Positions 34,160 through 44,717 of a stretch of DNA of 64,000 nt are shown here, piece by piece. The first letter of the stretch is position 1. Each line of letters begins with the position of its first letter. The DNA comes from Angustibacter sp. Root456. GTDB taxonomy: Bacteria; Actinomycetota; Actinomycetes; Actinomycetales; Angustibacteraceae. Position numbers and translations under genes: made by a program. The stretch spans positions 237,242 to 301,241 of the forward strand of contig NZ_LMER01000015.1 in NCBI RefSeq assembly GCF_001426435.1, in the 5' to 3' direction. The notes beneath the pieces are model-generated. The model was not told the origin of the DNA. It saw only the letters and a program-made list of their open reading frames with translations, and ran no database searches.

Positions 34160-34510
34160 GTGGCGGTCAAGCGGATCAAGCCGAACATCCTGTCGCGCGA
34201 CTTCGACGCGAGCCGGGCCTTCTACACCGGGGTCATCGGCCTCGAGGGTGGCCAGGGCCTGGACTGGATCCTGTTCTTCGGCACCGACCAGCGCGAGGTG
34301 CAGCTGAGCGTCATGTCGCTGGACGTCAAGGCGCACCAGCATCCCGACGTCTCCATCGAGGTCGACGACGTGGACGAGGTCTACGCGCGCGCGGTCACTG
34401 CCGGTGCCGAGATCACGTACCCGATCACCGACGAGGACTGGGGACTTCGGCGGTTCTTCGTCCGCGATCCCAACGGCGCGATCATCAACGTCACCCAGCA
34501 CACGCAGTAG
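34160..34510 (+). CDS. VOC-superfamily (glyoxalase/bleomycin-resistance fold) protein
   Basis: 116 aa from the GTG at 34160. One VOC module: IKPNILSRDFDASRAFYTGV, then EVDDVDEVYARAVTAGAEI, then WGLRRFFVRDPNGAIINVTQ. Conserved metal-ligand positions are only partly apparent, so enzymatic versus antibiotic-binding role cannot be told. A TAGGGT lies 5 bases before the start. It could be cotranscribed with the response regulator (8-base gap) or be leaderless. Confidence 0.85.
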   Translation: MAVKRIKPNILSRDFDASRAFYTGVIGLEGGQGLDWILFFGTDQREVQLSVMSLDVKAHQHPDVSIEVDDVDEVYARAVTAGAEITYPITDEDWGLRRFFVRDPNGAIINVTQHTQ

Positions 34511-34523
34511 GCGGCGCCTGACC

Positions 34524-34529
34524 TAGCCT
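34524..34529 (+). promoter_or_regulatory. -10 box for leaderless menE
   Basis: TAGCCT, 6 bases (GAGGAC), then the GTG at 34536. The GAGGAC might also serve as a weak ribosome site. Confidence 0.45.
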
Positions 34530-34535
34530 GAGGAC

Positions 34536-35711
34536 GTGTCCCGCCAGCTGAGCGCCGTCGATCTCGCCGGTCTTCCGTTGCGCGACGCACTCGACCTGCT
34601 GGCCGCCGCGCTCGACGGCAGCGGCGACGCGATCCTGCCGACGTCTGCCGACCCTGCGTCGGTACGCGCTCGCGCGTCGCTGCAGGCCGGCACGACACTG
34701 CGCGAGGGCGAGGACGACGACACCGACCCCACGGCTCTCGTCGTCGCCACCTCGGGGTCGACCGGCGAGCCGAAGGGCGTGCTGCTGCCCGCGTCGGCGC
34801 TGCAGGCCTCGGCGGCCGCGACGTACGACCGGCTGGGCGGCCCCGGCACCTGGCTGCTCGCCCTCGCACCCCACCACGTCGCCGGCGTGCAGGTGCTGCT
34901 GCGGTCCATCGCGGCCGGCACCGACCCGCAGCTGCTCGATCTGCGAGAAGGGTTCCGCGCCAGGGCTTTCGTCGCGACCACCGAGGCGCTCATCGAGCGC
35001 GCGCCGGGCCGCCGCTACACCGCCTTGGTGCCGACGCAGCTCGTGCGCCTCCTGGACGCCGGGCCGGACGCTCTGGACGCGCTGCGCTCGTTCGACGCGG
35101 TGCTGCTCGGCGGTGCCGCCGCCACGCCGGCCCTGCTCGCTCGCGCGCGGGGCACCGGCGTGAGCGTCGTGACGACCTATGGCATGAGCGAGACCTGCGG
35201 TGGTTGCGTCTACGACGGCGTCCCGCTCGACGGCGTGCACGTCGACGTCGGCGAGCGCATCCGCCTCGGCGGCCCGGTCGTCGCACGCGGCTACCGCCTC
35301 CAGCCGGAGTCGCCGAAGTTCTTGCAGCGCAACGGAACTCGCTGGTTCGAGACCGACGACGTCGGCAGCCTGGCCGGCGACCGGCTGACCGTGCACGGTC
35401 GCGCCGACGACGTCATCGTCACCGGTGGCAGCAAGGTCTCGCCCCAGGCGGTCGAGGCCGTGCTCGCCGAGGTGCCCGGCGTCCGGGAGTGCCTCGTGGT
35501 GGGCGTGCCCGACGTCGAGTGGGGCCAGCGGGTCGTGGCCGTCGTGGTGGGGACGGCGCCCCTGGAGGCGTTGCGCGACAAGGCCAGCGAGCGAATCGGC
35601 GCGGCGGCGGCGCCGCGCGCGCTCGTCAGCGTCGACGCCCTCCCGCACAAGGCGCTCGGCAAGCCCGACCGCGCCGCCGCCACTCGCCTGGCGGCCGAAC
35701 GGCTCGCCTGA
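34536..35711 (+). CDS. menE: o-Succinylbenzoate-CoA ligase
   Basis: 391 aa, short for an adenylate-forming enzyme but the usual size of actinobacterial MenE. It activates o-succinylbenzoate with ATP and CoA. Motifs: [16 protein letters not shown] (P-loop), [39 protein letters not shown] (hinge) and the C-terminal catalytic lysine in [12 protein letters not shown]. MenA follows 55 bases on. The assignment is strengthened by the menA neighbour. Confidence 0.92.
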   Translation: MSRQLSAVDLAGLPLRDALDLLAAALDGSGDAILPTSADPASVRARASLQAGTTLREGEDDDTDPTALVVATSGSTGEPKGVLLPASALQASAAATYDRLGGPGTWLLALAPHHVAGVQVLLRSIAAGTDPQLLDLREGFRARAFVATTEALIERAPGRRYTALVPTQLVRLLDAGPDALDALRSFDAVLLGGAAATPALLARARGTGVSVVTTYGMSETCGGCVYDGVPLDGVHVDVGERIRLGGPVVARGYRLQPESPKFLQRNGTRWFETDDVGSLAGDRLTVHGRADDVIVTGGSKVSPQAVEAVLAEVPGVRECLVVGVPDVEWGQRVVAVVVGTAPLEALRDKASERIGAAAAPRALVSVDALPHKALGKPDRAAATRLAAERLA

Positions 35712-35766
35712 CCGGCGCACCAACCCGCGTGCGAGCCGCGCGGGGCGGCACGAGAAGATCGTGCGC

Positions 35767-36639
35767 ATGGCGACCCCCGCGCAGTGGATCGAAGGTGCCC
35801 GACCCCGCACGCTGCCGGCGGCCGTGGCTCCCGTCGCCGCTGGCACGGGCGCCGCCGCGGCCCTCGACGGGTTCGACCTGGTCCGCGCCCTGCTCGCGCT
35901 CGTCGTGGCGCTCGCACTGCAGGTGGCGGTCAACTACGCCAACGACTACTCCGACGGCGTCCGCGGCACTGACGACGACCGCGTCGGCCCGTTCCGGCTC
36001 ACCGGCTCGCGCGCGGCCGAGCCCCGCGCGGTGAAGGCGGCCGCCTTCGCTGCGTTCGGCGTCGCCGCGGTCGCCGGCCTCGCGCTGGTGGCGCTGGCGA
36101 GCGCCTGGTGGCTGCTGGTGGTGGGCGCGCTGGCGATCGTCGCGGCGTGGTTCTACACCGGCGGCTCGCGCCCGTACGGCTACCTCGGTCTCGGCGAGCT
36201 GTTCGTCTTCGTGTTCTTCGGGCTGGTGGCGGTACTCGGCACGACGTACACGCAGGCCGGGCGGCTGTCGTGGGCGAGCTGGGCGGCCGCGGTCGCGATC
36301 GGCAGCCTCGCCTGCGCGATCCTCGTTGCGAACAACCTGCGCGACATCCCCACCGACGCCGTCGCCGGCAAGCGCACGCTCGCCGTCCGGCTGGGCGACG
36401 CCCGCACCCGCGGGCTGTACGTCGCGCTCGTCGCCGTCCCGCTCGTGCTGGCGGTCGCCGTGGGGGCCAGGAGCCCGTGGGCGCTGCTCGCCCTCGCCTC
36501 AGCCCTGCTGCTCTGGCCGGCGGTGCGCGTCGTCCGAGGTGGTGTGACCGGCCTCGGGCTCATCCCCGTGCTGCGCGACACCGGGCGCGCCGAGCTCGTC
36601 TACGGCGTGCTGCTGGGCCTGGGGCTCGCGCTCGGCTGA
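35767..36639 (+). CDS. menA: 1,4-Dihydroxy-2-naphthoate polyprenyltransferase
   Basis: 290 aa from the ATG at 35767 (GTG at 35761 is possible; GAGAAGA precedes both). It attaches the polyprenyl chain to DHNA with loss of CO2. It is a UbiA-family membrane protein with about eight helices and two Asp motifs: [17 protein letters not shown] and [20 protein letters not shown]. The 3' 141 bases are overlapped by the opposite-strand DUF4229 gene. Confidence 0.94.
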   Translation: MATPAQWIEGARPRTLPAAVAPVAAGTGAAAALDGFDLVRALLALVVALALQVAVNYANDYSDGVRGTDDDRVGPFRLTGSRAAEPRAVKAAAFAAFGVAAVAGLALVALASAWWLLVVGALAIVAAWFYTGGSRPYGYLGLGELFVFVFFGLVAVLGTTYTQAGRLSWASWAAAVAIGSLACAILVANNLRDIPTDAVAGKRTLAVRLGDARTRGLYVALVAVPLVLAVAVGARSPWALLALASALLLWPAVRVVRGGVTGLGLIPVLRDTGRAELVYGVLLGLGLALG

Positions 36640-36951
36640 CGGCTCCGCAGCTGACGGCTTCACGGCTGACGGCGGCACCGGGCCCGCGGCCTCGGCGTCC
36701 TCCGCGGCGGCGTCCTCGTCCGCGGGGGCGGGCGCGAGGCGGCCGGAGACGCGGTCGGCGATCTGCTGGGTCATCGCCTCGCGCGGCCCGCGCAGCACGA
36801 AGTAGGAGAGCACGACCGAGAGCACCGCGGTCGCGAGGACGAGCAGCAGCGGGTCACGCAGCGGCGCCCACAGGCCCCCGAGCAGCCACAGGGCGACGAG
36901 CACGCCCAGCAGGAGCATCAGGCGCAGCAGCGAGTAGCGAAGGACCGTCAC
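36499..36951 (-). CDS. DUF4229-family membrane protein
   Basis: 150 aa. Residues 1-75 are the recognisable part: two transmembrane helices ([20 protein letters not shown] and [20 protein letters not shown]) followed by [18 protein letters not shown], typical of DUF4229 proteins. The last 75 residues are an Ala/Glu/Pro-rich tail, of which about 47 are antisense to the end of menA, so the tail is probably unconstrained. It starts 10 bases after lrp and is likely cotranscribed. Confidence 0.75.
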   Translation of the reverse strand: MTVLRYSLLRLMLLLGVLVALWLLGGLWAPLRDPLLLVLATAVLSVVLSYFVLRGPREAMTQQIADRVSGRLAPAPADEDAAAEDAEAAGPVPPSAVKPSAAEPSAEREPQAQQHAVDELGAPGVAQHGDEPEAGHTTSDDAHRRPEQQG

Positions 36952-36961
36952 GTCGTCCAGC

Positions 36962-37471
36962 CTACGGGCGCGCCGACGAGCCCTGGTCGTCCCGGTCGCC
37001 CGGGTCGCCCGCGGGCGGGTCGGCCGGGGGCAGCGGCAGCCCGCGCCCCTCCCAGTACGTGGACAGCACCACCGTCGTGCGCGTGCGGGCCACGCCGCGC
37101 ACCCCGCGGAGCTTGCTGATGACGGCCTCCAGGCCCGCGACGTCCTGCGCCCGCACCTTCACGACGAACTCCTCGTCGCCGGCGACGTACCAGCAGTCCT
37201 CCACCTCGGGGATGGCGCGCAGCTGCTCGGAGACGTCCTCGGTGGGCACCTCGTCGCGCTGGTAGAGGTCGACGAGCGCGCTGACTCCCAGGCCCACGGC
37301 GTCCGGGGAGATCTCGGCCCGGTAGCCGCGGATCACGCCACGGTCCTCCAGGCGGCGCACGCGCTCCTGCACGCTCGGGCCCGACAGGCCCACCAAGCGC
37401 CCGAGCTCGGCCCAGCTGGCGCGGGCGTTGTCGTGCAGCGCAGCCACCAGCTGGCGGTCGATCGCGTCCAT
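36962..37471 (-). CDS. Lrp/AsnC-family transcriptional regulator
   Basis: 169 aa from the ATG at 37471. The N-terminal HTH (MDAIDRQLVAALHDNARASW, SGPSVQERVRRLEDRGVIRGY) and the RAM/AsnC ligand domain (DLYQRDEVPTEDV, VEDCWYVAGDEEFVVKV) are complete. The start at 37471 rather than the GTG codons at 37477/37474 is favoured because TATGAT lies exactly 6 bases before it. A Pro/Asp-rich tail of about 20 residues ends it. Ligand unknown; family members usually sense amino acids. Confidence 0.92.
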   Translation of the reverse strand: MDAIDRQLVAALHDNARASWAELGRLVGLSGPSVQERVRRLEDRGVIRGYRAEISPDAVGLGVSALVDLYQRDEVPTEDVSEQLRAIPEVEDCWYVAGDEEFVVKVRAQDVAGLEAVISKLRGVRGVARTRTTVVLSTYWEGRGLPLPPADPPAGDPGDRDDQGSSARP

Positions 37472-37477
37472 CACCAC

Positions 37478-37483
37478 ATCATA
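37478..37483 (-). promoter_or_regulatory. -10 box for leaderless lrp
   Basis: TATGAT (minus strand) followed by GTGGTG and then the ATG at 37471. Near-consensus -10, no Shine-Dalgarno. Confidence 0.6.
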
Positions 37484-37598
37484 GGCCGAAGCCCCGTAGT
37501 GCTAAAGAATCGAAAGCCGAGGCCGAGGAATACTGGTAGGATCATCGGCGTTGGGCCGATACAGCCAACACATCCAAAGCAACGACAGAGAAGGAATC

Positions 37599-37724
37599 AT
37601 GGTCACCCCGGAGTACGCGCGCGCCTACATCACCGAGATCACGCGGCTCGCGCAGCCCAGCACCGCCCGCTCAACCCGTCCCCGCGCCAGCATCGCCGGC
37701 CTGCTGCGTCGCTGGTCGCGCTGA
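37599..37724 (+). CDS. Small 41-aa Arg-rich ORF, unknown function
   Basis: Encodes MVTPEYARAYITEITRLAQP followed by an Arg/Ser-rich half ending GLLRRWSR. GAAGGA sits 3 bases before the ATG, and a TAGGAT (37537-37542) could be its -10. A 9-bp hairpin follows the stop by 6 bases. The signals are those of a real small gene or a leader peptide. The product could form an amphipathic cationic helix. No homologue is known to me. Confidence 0.55.
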   Translation: MVTPEYARAYITEITRLAQPSTARSTRPRASIAGLLRRWSR

Positions 37725-37730
37725 CCTCGC

Positions 37731-37753
37731 GGCGAGGTGGCGAACACCTCGCC
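37731..37753 (+). terminator. Hairpin after the 41-aa ORF
   Basis: GGCGAGGTG-gcgaa-CACCTCGCC is a perfect 9-bp stem with a 5-base loop, 6 bases beyond the small ORF stop and upstream of the GGDEF/EAL start. It could be a terminator or attenuator; no T-tract. Confidence 0.55.
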
Positions 37754-37799
37754 ACCCGTCAGTGTCAAGAATGACCCCGAGCACGCCGACAACGATCAC

Positions 37800-39683
37800 G
37801 TGAGCTCTGACCCGGTCGACCCTGATCTCGGCGCCCCGGAGGCGTCGGGACCGGCCGTCCGCTTCGAGCCGGTGCTGCCGCTCATGCTCTCCGCGCTGGG
37901 TCTGGTCGCCGTCGTGTTCGTCGGCGGCGGTCCCCCAGCGCTCGGGCTCGTCCTGCTGACCGGCCTTCTCGGCGCCGCCGGTTTCGCCGGGTGGCAGGGC
38001 ACGGGCGCCCTGGTCACCCGCGCCCTGCTGCTCAGCGCGATCGCCTTCACGCTGCCGCTGCTCAACGTGCACCTCGTCTCGCACGTCCTGCAGTGGTGGT
38101 ACGCGATCATCGCCGTCTACCCGCTCCTGCTCCCCCGCCGCATCGCGTGGTGGGTGACGGGCTGCATCTCCGCGGGCCTGCTGACGCAGTACTTCACCGG
38201 CACGGCGATCCCCCACGTCACGCTGTCGGGCTGGACGCTGCGCACGCTCCTGCTCGCCGGCATCGGCCTCATCGTCGCCTACTCCGGCGCGGCCTACCGC
38301 ACGGCCCGCGACGAGGCCCGACGGCGTCAGCTCGCCGCCGAGCACGCCGAGCGTGAGCTGCACCACGCCACCACGCACGACAACCTCACCGGGATGCCCA
38401 ACCGCTCCTCGCTCGACCTGTTCATCGACACCGCGCTGCACGCGCGGAGCGGCGGCGACGACGACCAGGTCGCGGTGCTCATCATCGACCTCGACCGGTT
38501 CAAGAACGTCAACGAGACCCTCGGCCACCTCGCCGGCGACCGACTGCTGCGCGAGGTCGCGGGGCGACTGGCCTCGCTCCTCGGCCCGCACCAGCGCGCC
38601 GCGCGCCTCGGCGGCGACGAGTTCGCCATCGTCTGCGCCCCCACGTCCCCCCAGCGGGCGCAGGAGATGGGCCACCGGCTGGTCCAGCTCTTCAACCAGC
38701 CGGTCGACCTCAACGGCGCGCCGTACCGCATCGGGATGTCGGTCGGCGTGGCCGTCAGCGGCGCCGGCATCGAGACCCGCGCCGACCTCCTGCGCTCCGC
38801 CGACGCGGCGATGTACGCCGCCAAGCGCGCCGGGCGCGGCACCGCCGTGCTCTACCACGCCGCCATGAGCGAGGAGGTGGCTGCCGACCTCGCCGTCGAG
38901 CAGCAGCTGCGGGAGGCGATCGAGGCCGGCAACGTCGACGGCGACCACCTGCGCCCGGGCGCCGTCACCGCGGTGTTCCAGCCGGTGGTCGACCTCGCCA
39001 CCGGACGCGTCGTCGGCGCCGAGGCCCTCGCACGCTGGCAGATCGACGGCCGCGACGTCTCACCCTTGCGCTTCGTGCCGCTCGCCGAGGAGCTCGGCCT
39101 CGGCCTCGACCTGGCACTCGCCGTCGCGCGGCAGTCGGTGCGGGCCCTCGCCGCCTGGCGCCAGGCCGGTCTCGCCGACGTGCGCAGCGTCGCCGTCAAC
39201 ATCAGCGCCCGCGACCTGCTCACACCGTCCCTGCCCGACGAGCTGTCCCGGCTGGTCGACGACGCCGGCCTCGAGCCGGGCGCGCTCACGCTGGAGATCA
39301 CCGAGCGCGACGTCGTCGACGACGTCGAGCGCACCCGCGAGGCGTTGCAGCACCTGCGCGTCAAGGGAATCACCGTGGCGGTCGACGACTTCGGCACCGG
39401 CTTCTCCTCGCTCGCCTACCTCGCCCGCCTGCCGTTGCAGGTGCTGAAGATCGACCGCGAGTTCGTCGCCAACCTCGACCGCGACGACACGATCGCGCGC
39501 ACGGTCGTGCAGCTCGCGACGTCGTTCGGCATGGAGTGCGTCGCAGAGGGCATCGAGACCCCGCACCAGCTCACCACCCTCGCCGGGTTCGGCGTCCAGT
39601 TCGGCCAGGGCTGGCACCTGGGGCGGCCGGCGCTCGCCGGGAACTTCGTGGAGTCGGTCAGGGCGCTGGCGGCGCGGGCGTGA
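37800..39683 (+). CDS. Membrane-bound GGDEF-EAL protein (cyclic-di-GMP turnover)
   Basis: 627 aa from a GTG at 37800; a GTG at 37737 within the hairpin is the alternative and neither has a good ribosome site. About six hydrophobic segments (roughly 25-165) precede the catalytic domains. GGDEF domain about 190-350 with the active motif RLGGDEFAIV (cyclase-competent). EAL domain about 375-620 with VGAEALARWQ, VNISARDL, TLEITERDVVDD, VAVDDFGTGFSSLAYL, LKIDREFV and AEGIET, so phosphodiesterase residues are also intact. Which activity dominates cannot be told. Confidence 0.93.
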   Translation: MSSDPVDPDLGAPEASGPAVRFEPVLPLMLSALGLVAVVFVGGGPPALGLVLLTGLLGAAGFAGWQGTGALVTRALLLSAIAFTLPLLNVHLVSHVLQWWYAIIAVYPLLLPRRIAWWVTGCISAGLLTQYFTGTAIPHVTLSGWTLRTLLLAGIGLIVAYSGAAYRTARDEARRRQLAAEHAERELHHATTHDNLTGMPNRSSLDLFIDTALHARSGGDDDQVAVLIIDLDRFKNVNETLGHLAGDRLLREVAGRLASLLGPHQRAARLGGDEFAIVCAPTSPQRAQEMGHRLVQLFNQPVDLNGAPYRIGMSVGVAVSGAGIETRADLLRSADAAMYAAKRAGRGTAVLYHAAMSEEVAADLAVEQQLREAIEAGNVDGDHLRPGAVTAVFQPVVDLATGRVVGAEALARWQIDGRDVSPLRFVPLAEELGLGLDLALAVARQSVRALAAWRQAGLADVRSVAVNISARDLLTPSLPDELSRLVDDAGLEPGALTLEITERDVVDDVERTREALQHLRVKGITVAVDDFGTGFSSLAYLARLPLQVLKIDREFVANLDRDDTIARTVVQLATSFGMECVAEGIETPHQLTTLAGFGVQFGQGWHLGRPALAGNFVESVRALAARA

Positions 39684-40170
39684 GCTCCAGCCGGTAGGCC
39701 AGCAGCAGCACGCTGGGGATCGGGCGCCAGTCGCGCTCGGGCAGCCGGACGAAGCCCAGCGAGTCGTAGAGGGCGTGGGCCGGTGCCATGTTCGTGGCTG
39801 TCGAGATGACGACGGCGCCGACGCCGTCCGCGCGGGCGCGGTCGATGCAGGCCTGGGCGAGCAGACGCCCGACGCCGCGGCCGCGGGCGCTGCGGTCGAC
39901 CGCGAGCATGCGGAACTCAGCCTCGCCCTCACGCGAGACCTCGGCGTAGAGCGAGCCGGCCTGCACGTACGACACGGTGCCGAGCAGCGCGCCGTCGTCG
40001 TCCACCGCTACGAGCAGCTCGCTGTGGGACGCCCGGTCGTCGGCGCGGCGCAGCGTCGCGTCGTAGTCAGAGCCATCGGGCACCAGGCCGTCGTCCAGGT
40101 AGGCGCGGGCGGTGAGGTCGCCGATGGCGGCGTACTCGGCAGGCAGGGCACGGCGGACGGCGACGCTCAC
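39658..40170 (-). CDS. GNAT-family N-acetyltransferase
   Basis: 170 aa from the GTG at 40170. Acetyl-CoA loop in VDRSARGRGVGRLLAQACID, with AVVISTATNMAPAHALYDSLGFVRLPERDW completing the fold. Substrate unknown. Its last 26 bases overlap the end of the convergent GGDEF/EAL gene. CACACT 7 bases before the GTG is a weak leaderless -10. Confidence 0.88.
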   Translation of the reverse strand: MSVAVRRALPAEYAAIGDLTARAYLDDGLVPDGSDYDATLRRADDRASHSELLVAVDDDGALLGTVSYVQAGSLYAEVSREGEAEFRMLAVDRSARGRGVGRLLAQACIDRARADGVGAVVISTATNMAPAHALYDSLGFVRLPERDWRPIPSVLLLAYRLELTPAPPAP

Positions 40171-40186
40171 ACCGCCCAGTGTGCCG

Positions 40187-40336
40187 TCAGGCCGGGCCGT
40201 CCTGCGTCTCGCCCTCGCCGATGTCGTCGAGCGTGCGCTCCTCGGCACCGTCGCGCTCGAACTCCTCCATCACGGGGTCGCCGTGCTCCTTGTCGGGCTC
40301 GTGGTCGATCTGGGGCTCGGGCTGGTGATCGGTCAT
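40187..40336 (-). CDS. Small acidic 49-aa protein, unknown
   Basis: MTDHQPEPQIDHEPDKEHGD then an acidic stretch (MEEFERDGAEERTLDDIGEG). More than a third of residues are Asp/Glu; no hydrophobic core, probably disordered. A GGGGGAG lies somewhat far (8-9 bases) upstream. It lies directly upstream of GNAT on the same strand (17-base gap). I do not recognise it. Confidence 0.5.
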   Translation of the reverse strand: MTDHQPEPQIDHEPDKEHGDPVMEEFERDGAEERTLDDIGEGETQDGPA

Positions 40337-40365
40337 GACGCCAGGCTCCCCCGGCGGCACGTCCG

Positions 40366-40395
40366 CCGCATCCCGAACCCCCGCATCCCGAACCC
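40366..40395. repeat. Two tandem 15-bp repeats
   Basis: CCGCATCCCGAACCC occurs twice in a row, in the gap between traR and the small acidic ORF. Confidence 0.7.
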
Positions 40396-40411
40396 CCGTG
40401 CCCCGACTCCC

Positions 40412-40438
40412 CGTGCACTCTTGGATCCGAAGTGCACG
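40412..40438. repeat. Imperfect copy of the GTGCAC...GGATCC palindrome
   Basis: CGTGCACTCTTGGATCCGAA followed by GTGCACG: same palindrome as at 63944-63969 but with a one-base length difference in the left arm. It lies just after the traR stop, so it may also work as a terminator. Confidence 0.75.
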
Positions 40439-40439
40439 G

Positions 40440-40817
40440 TCAGGGGTGGGGGGCGCGGGCGCAGGTGATGCACAGGGTCGCCGTCGGGCGGGCCACCAGG
40501 CGCTCGGGGTCGATCGGCTGCCCGCAGCGAGCGCAGCGGCCGTAGTCGCCGGAGGCCACCTGCCCGACCGCCCGGTCGACGTCGGCGAGGCGCTCGCGCG
40601 TCTGGTCGAGCACCGCGGCCAGCTGGGCGCGCTCGAACGCGATGGTCGAGCCCTCGGGGTCGTGCTCGTCGTCGGCGTTCGAGGACGCCGAGGCATCGAC
40701 GACGCGGTCGAACTCACGCTGCAGCGTCGACAGCTGCTCGGCGAGCTGCGCCCGCTCGGCGCGCAGGACGGCGAGTGGCCCGCTCGCGCCCGGCGACCCG
40801 TCAGCCGACGCCGGCAT
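40440..40817 (-). CDS. TraR/DksA-type C4 zinc finger protein
   Basis: 125 aa. A coiled-coil N-terminal part (AVLRAERAQLAEQLSTLQRE, AQLAAVLDQTRERLADVDRA) is followed by the dksA/traR finger GDYGRCARCGQPIDPERL and TLCITCA with four cysteines. Such proteins can bind the RNA polymerase secondary channel, though the actinobacterial members are not well characterised. The start overlaps the end of ccsB by 17 bases, so it is probably the last gene of the cytochrome c cluster. Confidence 0.88.
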   Translation of the reverse strand: MPASADGSPGASGPLAVLRAERAQLAEQLSTLQREFDRVVDASASSNADDEHDPEGSTIAFERAQLAAVLDQTRERLADVDRAVGQVASGDYGRCARCGQPIDPERLVARPTATLCITCARAPHP

Positions 40818-41799
40818 AGCTGTGCCAGCCGACGAAGAAGATGTTGACGACGAGGAAGTTGAACAGCAGGCAGCCGAAACCGATGATCGCGATCGTGGCC
40901 GACTTGCGCCCCTGCCAGCCGCGCGTGGCGCGCGCGTGCAGGTAGCCGGCGTAGACGACCCAGATGACGAAGGTCCAGACCTCCTTGGGGTCCCAGCCCC
41001 AGTATCGGCCCCACGCGCTCTCGGCCCAGATCGCCCCGGCGACGAGCGTGAAGGTCCACAGCGGGAAGGCCACCGCGTGCAACCGGTACGACGCGAGGTC
41101 GAGCTCGCGCGCGCCCGGCAGGGAGTCCATGAACGAGCGCGACACCACCTCGCCGGCCGCGCTGCGGCGCTCGCGGCGGTCCTGCGCGAGGTAGAGCACG
41201 GTGAGCGAGAAGGCGAGGGTCAGCAGGGCGGAGGCGATGAACGCGACGCTCACGTGGATCGCCAGCCAGTAGCTCTTGAGCGACGGCACCACCTGCGCCG
41301 CCCGCGTGTAGAGCACCGTCACGGCGAGCCCGAGCGTCAGCAGCACCGGCCCGACGACGAACGCACCGAGGTAGCGCAGGTCGCGCCACTTCAGGGCGAG
41401 CAGGTAGACGAGCGTCACGACCGCCGCACCGGCGGTCGAGAACTCGAACATGTTGCTCCACGGCGGACGCTGGACGGCGGCGCCGCGCAGGGCGACCGAC
41501 CCGGCGTGCAGCAGCAGCGACAGGATCGTGAGCGAGGTGCCGATGGCCGCCGCGCGCCGCTTCTCGGGCTCGACGTCGGTCGCTACGGCGGACGCGGCGG
41601 CTGCCGACGTCGCCTCGACCGGCGCCCCGGCGCCCACCAGCTCGCGCTCGACGACGGCCTCGCGCTCACGCCGACGCTCGGCCCGAGCGGCGCCGCCCGC
41701 GAGGTCGGTCGTGTAGGCCACGAACGCCACGGCGTAGCTCGCCATGGAGCCGTAGAGCAGGATGTTGGCCTGCGTGGCCAGGGTCTCGTTGACGCTCAC
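40801..41799 (-). CDS. ccsB: Cytochrome c biogenesis protein CcsB (ResC)
   Basis: 332 aa with about eight membrane helices. The haem-handling tryptophan-rich motif is WGRYWGWDPKEVWTFVIWVV; PPWSNMFEFS and the conserved histidines around HVSVAFIASALL are also present. With ResB it exports haem and attaches it to apocytochrome c (system II). A 45-residue charged loop (residues about 35-75) follows the first helix. It starts 10 bases after resB. Confidence 0.95.
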   Translation of the reverse strand: MSVNETLATQANILLYGSMASYAVAFVAYTTDLAGGAARAERRREREAVVERELVGAGAPVEATSAAAASAVATDVEPEKRRAAAIGTSLTILSLLLHAGSVALRGAAVQRPPWSNMFEFSTAGAAVVTLVYLLALKWRDLRYLGAFVVGPVLLTLGLAVTVLYTRAAQVVPSLKSYWLAIHVSVAFIASALLTLAFSLTVLYLAQDRRERRSAAGEVVSRSFMDSLPGARELDLASYRLHAVAFPLWTFTLVAGAIWAESAWGRYWGWDPKEVWTFVIWVVYAGYLHARATRGWQGRKSATIAIIGFGCLLFNFLVVNIFFVGWHSYAGVG

Positions 41800-41809
41800 G
41801 CGCCCCTCC

Positions 41810-43386
<1,577 letters not shown>

Positions 43387-43390
<4 letters not shown>

Positions 43391-44124
43391 ACCGCCACCT
43401 CGAACCCGGCGATCGCCGTCCCGAGCCGGCTGACGAGCTCGACCCAGACGCCACTCACCATGAGCACCCCGATCACGACGAGCAGGACTCCCCCGGCAAC
43501 CTGGATGCCGCGCTGGTGGCGGCGCAGCACCGCGAGGGCACGCGAGGCACCGGCGTACGCGACGGCGGCGACGACGAACGGGATGCCCAACCCCAGGCTG
43601 TAGGCGACGGCGAGCAGCACACCGCGCGAGGCGCCACCCCCCTCACCCGTGGCGAGAGCGAGCACGGCGGCGAGCGTCGGGCCCATGCAGGGGCTCCACC
43701 CGACGGCGAACACCGCGCCCAGCAGTGGCGCGCCGGCGAGTCCGGCCGCCGGGCGCCACGACGGCTTCACGACGCGCCCGCCACCGGGCAGGGCGCCGAT
43801 GAACAGCAGCCCCAGCACGATCACGACCACCCCGAAGACCCGCAGCAGCACCGCCTGGTGCCCCACGAGCAGCTGGGTGAGTGAGGAGAAGGTGGCGAAG
43901 ACGACGACGAACACGAGCGTGAAGCCGAGCACGAAGAGCACTGCACCGGTCGCCATCCGGCTGCGACGCTGGCGTTCCAGCGCGACGCCGTTCAGCCCGG
44001 TGACGTAGCCGAGGTAGCCCGGCACGAGCGGCAGCACGCATGGGGAAGCGAACGACACGAGGCCCGCCACCGCGGCGACCAGCAGCGCCACCGGCAGCGA
44101 TCCCGAGGCGACCAGCTCGCTCAT
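43387..44124 (-). CDS. ccdA: Thiol-disulfide membrane transporter CcdA
   Basis: 245 aa from the ATG at 44124; six transmembrane helices. The two redox cysteines are in [20 protein letters not shown] and [18 protein letters not shown]. It moves reducing power from cytoplasmic thioredoxin to ResA so that apocytochrome c thiols are kept reduced. Overlaps both resA and resB by four bases. Confidence 0.95.
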
Positions 44125-44717
44125 GGTTTGGCGTCCTCGCCGAGCACCTGCTCGACCATGTCGCTGAGCGTCGTCGCCTGGGCCTGGCCGGAGATGCGGG
44201 CGGCCAGGCGTCCGCTCCGGTCGATCACGAGCGTCGTCGGGGTGGCGGACGCCTTGCCCTTCAGCTGCAGCAGCACGCCGCCGCCGTCCCACGCCAGCGA
44301 GGGGTAGGTGAGGGCGAACTTGCGCTGGAACGCGCGCCCGGACGCCGGGCCCTCGCGCAGGTCGATGCCGAGGAACTGCACGCCCTTCGGCTTCAGCTCG
44401 GTCCACGTCTTCTGCAGGTCGGGCGCCTCGGCGTTGCAGGGCGGGCACCACGAGCCCCAGGTGTTGAGCACGACGACCTTGCCGCGGTAGGAGGCCGTGT
44501 CGACGTCCTCACCCTCTAGCGTCGTGCCGCGCACCGTGATCGTGGTCGTGCGGTCTTCGGGGGCGATCTGCTCGATGGTGCCGTCGCCGGCGACGTAGCC
44601 CTTGCCGTCCCCGGCGCGCGCCTGCCCGGCCACCGTGTCGGTGCCGCCGCCCGTGCAGCTGCCGACGGCGAGCGAGGTCGCCACAGCGAGCACGGTGATC
44701 GAGACGACGCGCCGCAT
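44121..44717 (-). CDS. resA: ResA/TlpA-like thioredoxin lipoprotein
   Basis: 198 aa from the ATG at 44717. Signal peptide with a lipobox AVGSC, so probably lipid-anchored outside the membrane. Thioredoxin fold with active site [13 protein letters not shown] and cis-Pro segment [10 protein letters not shown]. It reduces the haem-binding CXXCH of apocytochrome c. It is flanked by the phosphatase gene and ccdA with start/stop overlaps. Confidence 0.94.
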   Translation of the reverse strand: MRRVVSITVLAVATSLAVGSCTGGGTDTVAGQARAGDGKGYVAGDGTIEQIAPEDRTTTITVRGTTLEGEDVDTASYRGKVVVLNTWGSWCPPCNAEAPDLQKTWTELKPKGVQFLGIDLREGPASGRAFQRKFALTYPSLAWDGGGVLLQLKGKASATPTTLVIDRSGRLAARISGQAQATTLSDMVEQVLGEDAKP

